NCBI GenBank assembly: GCA_045126355.1 | Contig: JBGVOE010000031.1 | Location: 1-33,809, forward strand | DNA length: 33,809 nt | Reading direction: 5' to 3' | DNA from: CAZSIA01 sp045126355 | GTDB taxonomy: Bacteria; Bacillota_I; Bacilli_A; Acholeplasmatales; Anaeroplasmataceae | Shown: positions 30,562 to 33,809 of the stretch, piece after piece | How positions within the stretch are numbered: position 1 is the stretch's first letter | Layout: each line of letters opens with the position of its first letter | The notes under the pieces: generated by a model | Database searches by the model: none | Told to the model about the DNA's origin: nothing | Seen by the model: the letters and a program-made list of their open reading frames with translations, nothing else | Position numbers and translations under genes: made by a program

Positions 30562-30735
30562 TCAAAAAATTAAAAATATCAAAATAACAATTAATCCTGG
30601 TAGTCTAAAAATTCCGAATAATAAAATTGTCAAAACATTAAACGGAATATGAAAATAAAATAATTGTCCTATTAAGTTTATAAGCAGGATACCGACGATT
30701 CCAAAAATAATGGATTTGAATAGTTCTTTTAACAA
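30562..30735 (-). CDS. bofA: BofA-like pro-sigmaK processing inhibitor homolog
   Basis: 57-60 residue membrane protein with two hydrophobic helices. The block GILLINLIGQLFYFHIPFNV, then LLFGIFRLPGLIVILI, matches BofA (N-x-x-G, IPxN, GxxxxPG). In B. subtilis BofA holds SpoIVFB inactive in the outer forespore membrane until sigmaK is needed. The position downstream of recR is the conserved one. TTG 30733-30735 lies 5 nt after GGTGA and is preferred; a GTG at 30744 has no ribosome site. It ends in TGA overlapping the next gene's ribosome site. Short versions of BofA also occur in non-sporing relatives, so sporulation is not proven. Confidence 0.8.
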   Translation of the reverse strand: MLKELFKSIIFGIVGILLINLIGQLFYFHIPFNVLTILLFGIFRLPGLIVILIFLIF

Positions 30736-30773
30736 ATAAATCACCGATATACTATATACGAATTGTTTTACTA

Positions 30774-31022
30774 TTATGCTTTTGTTTTAAAATAAACAAT
30801 AACAGTATACAAAACAATCGCCAAAACAATTATTCCGATAATCTTTCTTGGAATATAGATTAAAACCTTTTTTACAAATTCAATTATTCCAAGAACTAAT
30901 ACATAAACGAGTACCAATAGTATTACGTATTGATAAACAATATCTAGTTGGAAAAAACCTCTTAAAATATTTTCTAAGAAATTTTCTAACCAACTTAGAT
31001 TTTTCTCTGGGGTATAAAGCAA
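30774..31022 (-). CDS. 82-residue two-span membrane protein
   Basis: Occupies the slot between recR and bofA where B. subtilis has yaaL, but is not YaaL-like. Residues about 28-48 (YQYVILLVLVYVLVLGIIEF) and 60-78 (IIGIIVLAIVLYTVIVYF) are membrane helices joined by a basic loop (VKKVLIYIPRK). The N-terminus is amphipathic (WLENFLENILRGFF). The start is TTG 31020-31022, with AGGA upstream. No family recognised. Confidence 0.65.
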   Translation of the reverse strand: MLYTPEKNLSWLENFLENILRGFFQLDIVYQYVILLVLVYVLVLGIIEFVKKVLIYIPRKIIGIIVLAIVLYTVIVYFKTKA

Positions 31023-31033
31023 TTATATCAGTC

Positions 31034-31636
31034 CTAATATTGTCTTCTTCCCTCTATTGCTTTTAATAAAGTCATTTCATCTGCATAAGATATATCGCCA
31101 CCAAAAGGTAAGCCATGAGCAATTCTAGAAATGAATACATCATACTCTTCTAGTAATGCTTTAATGTATCTCGCAGTAGTTTCTCCCTCTGTTGTTGCGT
31201 TTGTAGCTATAATTAATTCCTTAACCTTACCCTCTTTAACACGATTAATTAATGAGTCGATATTTATATCATCTACACCTACACCACCTGCAAAATTAAT
31301 TGCTCCATCAAGGACATGGTATAGTCCTTTATACTCTTGCATTTTCTCCATAATAAAGACATCTTTAATAGTTTCAACAACCATAATAATATCTTTATTT
31401 CTACTCTCATCACTACATACTTCACAAGAAGCCTCAGTAGTAGAAATGTTGTGGCAAATTGGACAACGATATAAATTATTTTTTACATTAATTATGGCTT
31501 CACCAAGCCTCTTTACGTCTTCATCTTGCATTTCAGAAAAAGTGAATAACGCTAATCTTTCAGCCGTTTTCTTTCCTATACTAGGTAAAGCTAAATAACC
31601 ATCAATTAAGTCTTTTATTGGTTTAGGATAATCCAT
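31034..31636 (-). CDS. recR: Recombination mediator RecR
   Basis: Works with RecO/RecF to load RecA at gaps. 200 residues, normal length. Helix-hairpin-helix LPSIGKKTAERLALF (about 17-31), C4 zinc finger CPICHNISTTEASCEVC, then the Toprim domain with VVETIKDVFIMEKMQEYKGL, ATNATTEGETTARYI and SRIAHGLPFGGDISYADEMT. It begins 2 nt after the ybaB stop and belongs to the conserved dnaX-ybaB-recR operon. Confidence 0.97.
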   Translation of the reverse strand: MDYPKPIKDLIDGYLALPSIGKKTAERLALFTFSEMQDEDVKRLGEAIINVKNNLYRCPICHNISTTEASCEVCSDESRNKDIIMVVETIKDVFIMEKMQEYKGLYHVLDGAINFAGGVGVDDINIDSLINRVKEGKVKELIIATNATTEGETTARYIKALLEEYDVFISRIAHGLPFGGDISYADEMTLLKAIEGRRQY

Positions 31637-31638
31637 TA

Positions 31639-31944
31639 TTAGAATAACCCTGGCATTCCCATTCCGCCTGTAAATGCGCCCATAACATCTTGAGTTTCTT
31701 CATCGATTTTGCGCATTACATCGTTAATAGCTGCAACAATAGTATCTTGGATCATATCTTTATCTTCAGGATTTAAAACTTCACTATCGATTTCGATATT
31801 TACAATTCTTTTATCTCCTGTAGCTTCAACTTTAACCATTCCGCCTCCGGCAGTTCCTGTAAAAACAGATTGTTCTAATTTCTTTTGTGCTTCAAGCATA
31901 TCTCTTTGCATTTTTTTAATTTTGTTAATCATTGCTGGATTCAT
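31639..31944 (-). CDS. ybaB: YbaB/EbfC nucleoid-associated protein
   Basis: Small DNA-binding dimer of the YbaB/EbfC family, 101 residues: helix INKIKKMQRDMLEAQKKLEQ, strand region GGGMVKVEATGDKRIVNIEI, DSEVLNPEDKDMIQDTIVAA and a Met/Gly-rich end. The start ATG 31942-31944 follows GGAAGAAAAG; a longer form from 31971 would overlap the dnaX end and hide the ribosome site. Between dnaX and recR, as in most bacteria. Confidence 0.95.
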   Translation of the reverse strand: MNPAMINKIKKMQRDMLEAQKKLEQSVFTGTAGGGMVKVEATGDKRIVNIEIDSEVLNPEDKDMIQDTIVAAINDVMRKIDEETQDVMGAFTGGMGMPGLF

Positions 31945-31963
31945 AATCTTTTCTTCCTTCCTC

Positions 31964-33661
31964 TTATTCAAAACTTACATTATTGCCAAAAAAGTCGTGT
32001 GCTAATTTTGCCATTTCACTTTCTTGGACTTGTTCTTCGTTATACAATCTTACATCAATATTAATATGAGCTAATTGTGGTTTTCTAATACCAGATTTAA
32101 ATTTAGTTGTGTAATCTTGTAATATCATATCCCAAACATTAGTTGGAATAGCATAATAATTAGTGATTAATTTTTCATCACTATTAATCAAAGATAAAAC
32201 TTTATTTCTATTTTCTTTTTGCATCATAAAATCACATAAGAAGATTTGATTGAATGTAATAATACACTCATCACCACTACAAGCTACAACACTTGCTTCC
32301 TCTAGGTTTGCTGATACAAGTCTATCTTTTTTGTTTGATTTAATTTGGGCTAATTTGTTAATTAAAATTTTCTTTTTACTAACATTACCATTATTTAAAA
32401 CATTTTCAATCATAGAGATTTCAATATAGTTAAAATCAGTATTTCTTTTTTGAACTACTGGAGTATCAATAGTAGGAGCAATCTCTTTAATAGGAGCAGT
32501 GCCCAAGTTATTGATTCTTGCTTCAAGTTGAGCTATCTTTGCTTCTAATTCAGAAATCATTGAACTATTATCAACACTTATTTGTTCTAAATAATCACTC
32601 ATCTTAACTAAAGCTAACTCTAAATACGTTCTCTTTTGATTAGTAAACTTCATATTGTTTTGAGCTTCATTTAAAACATTTAAATAGAAGTAGATCTTTT
32701 GATTTGAAGTTTTCTTAGCTAATTTAATAAAGTCTTTATTATTGTATAAAGCTTTTTCGCCTTTTGGATTATTTTTATAAATTAACATATCACGATAAAA
32801 AGAAATCAAATCATTACAGATCTTAGGAATCTCTTTACCTAAATCAATAATCTTTTCTAGTGCTGTTAAAACTTTACCAGAATCTTTATCTAAAATACAT
32901 TCAGCAACATCTAACATATTATCTAAGTTAACAGCTCCTGAGACTTGATAAACATCTTCGACCTTAACCATATCACCAGCAAAAGAAATAGCTTCATCAA
33001 GTAAACTTAATGCGTCTCTCATTCCGCCTTCAGCGCATTCAGCAATAAGTTCAATAGCTTCATCAGCTATTTTAATATTTTCTTCTTTTGCAATAAAATT
33101 GATACGAGAAATTATTTCTTTATTACCTACACCTCTAAAATCAAATCTTTGACATCTTGATAAAATAGTCGCAGGAATTTTATGTGGTTCAGTAGTAGCT
33201 AAAATGAAGATTGCATGTGCAGGTGGTTCTTCTAAAGTTTTAAGTAATGCGTTAAAAGCACCAGTAGATAACATATGAACCTCATCGATGATATAGACTT
33301 TATACTTACCTTCACTTGGTAAATATTTAACCTTATCTCTAATGTCACGAATCTCATCTACACCGTTATTACTAGCTGCGTCGATTTCAACAACATCACT
33401 AATCATTCCCTTAGTAATACCTTTACAAATTTCACATTCATTACAAGGTTCACCATCTTTACAGTTAGGACAATTAATTGCTTTTGCCATAATCTTAGCA
33501 ATCGTTGTTTTACCCGTTCCACGTGGTCCACTAAAAAGGTATGCATGAGCTACTTTGTTATTTATAATTGCGTTTAAAATTGTTCGCACAATATGTTCTT
33601 GTCCAGAAACTTCTTTAAAAGCTTGTGGACGATATGCACGATATAAAGCCATATATGCCAT
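31964..33661 (-). CDS. dnaX: DNA polymerase III subunit tau
   Basis: Clamp-loader ATPase, 565 residues, close to B. subtilis DnaX (563). ALYRAYRPQAFKEVSGQEHI, Walker A FSGPRGTGKTTIAK, four-cysteine zinc module CPNCKDGEPCNECEIC, Walker B VYIIDEVHMLS, sensor-1 FILATTEPHKIPATILSRCQ, clamp-loader domain III, and a tau-specific C-terminal part that holds the polymerase. The start is ATG 33659-33661 (MAYMALYR); a second ATG three codons on is possible. No ribosome site lies close upstream: the sequence before the ATG is 9 nt of exon and then the end of a group II intron, so the normal leader is probably restored only by splicing. Confidence 0.95.
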   Translation of the reverse strand: MAYMALYRAYRPQAFKEVSGQEHIVRTILNAIINNKVAHAYLFSGPRGTGKTTIAKIMAKAINCPNCKDGEPCNECEICKGITKGMISDVVEIDAASNNGVDEIRDIRDKVKYLPSEGKYKVYIIDEVHMLSTGAFNALLKTLEEPPAHAIFILATTEPHKIPATILSRCQRFDFRGVGNKEIISRINFIAKEENIKIADEAIELIAECAEGGMRDALSLLDEAISFAGDMVKVEDVYQVSGAVNLDNMLDVAECILDKDSGKVLTALEKIIDLGKEIPKICNDLISFYRDMLIYKNNPKGEKALYNNKDFIKLAKKTSNQKIYFYLNVLNEAQNNMKFTNQKRTYLELALVKMSDYLEQISVDNSSMISELEAKIAQLEARINNLGTAPIKEIAPTIDTPVVQKRNTDFNYIEISMIENVLNNGNVSKKKILINKLAQIKSNKKDRLVSANLEEASVVACSGDECIITFNQIFLCDFMMQKENRNKVLSLINSDEKLITNYYAIPTNVWDMILQDYTTKFKSGIRKPQLAHINIDVRLYNEEQVQESEMAKLAHDFFGNNVSFE

Positions 33662-33670
33662 ACTAAAACA

Positions 33671-33809
<139 letters not shown>

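Overview
The window is a low-G+C stretch (not computed, but A/T-rich throughout) of a Bacillota chromosome. The order dnaX-ybaB-recR-(small membrane gene)-bofA, a yunB-like gene near yutD and a NifU-like gene, and strong AGGAGG ribosome sites all point to the Bacilli side of the phylum. The short intergenic gaps and AT-rich codons suggest a gut-type Erysipelotrichia/RF39-like lineage; that placement is inference. UGA is a stop here: the CPBP protease, the PAS/GGDEF gene and bofA all end in TGA, and long genes carry no internal TGA, so this is not the Mollicutes UGA=Trp code. Two sporulation-linked genes (yunB-like, bofA) suggest a spore-forming ancestry.

Layout. 1-11580 (minus strand) is an export operon. 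It starts from a sigma-A promoter and a SipW-type signal peptidase (10835-11497), passes an intercistronic terminator, then encodes three small exported proteins with similar SipW-substrate-like leaders, a giant GLUG-repeat surface protein (1362-7580, possibly running on to 663 past one in-frame TGA), and a second SipW-type peptidase cut by the window edge. 11990-15465 is accessory: a MORN-repeat protein and an AbiEi/AbiEii-type toxin-antitoxin pair lying between two copies of a 31-bp terminator sequence. 15455-20681 is housekeeping on the minus strand: lgt, a CPBP protease, a DUF3320-type protein, pgi, an S1-domain protein, a NifU-like protein, a YutD-like protein and a YunB-like protein.

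20767-22393 is the least ordinary part. It holds a plus-strand CBS-domain gene and then over 1.1 kb with no conventional gene. That gap contains a consensus promoter driving two tiny ORFs (12 and 24 codons, the second a hydrophobic peptide), a strong terminator-like hairpin flanked by 21-nt direct repeats, a candidate opposing promoter, and a frameshifted RhuM-family remnant. The arrangement resembles the convergent type I toxin-antitoxin loci of the Fst/par kind, though the peptide is not recognisably Fst.

22384-28103 carries the fused isoprenoid gene ispDF, a PAS plus degenerate-GGDEF membrane protein, a 57-residue membrane protein, the c-di-AMP synthase cdaA, and a ClpC-like ATPase whose second AAA+ domain has lost its nucleotide-binding motifs. 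hflX (plus) and rpoE (minus) follow. The final operon is dnaX-ybaB-recR-membrane protein-bofA-DUF1934. Its start is interrupted by the 3' end of a group II intron, whose last base lies 9 nt before the dnaX start codon.
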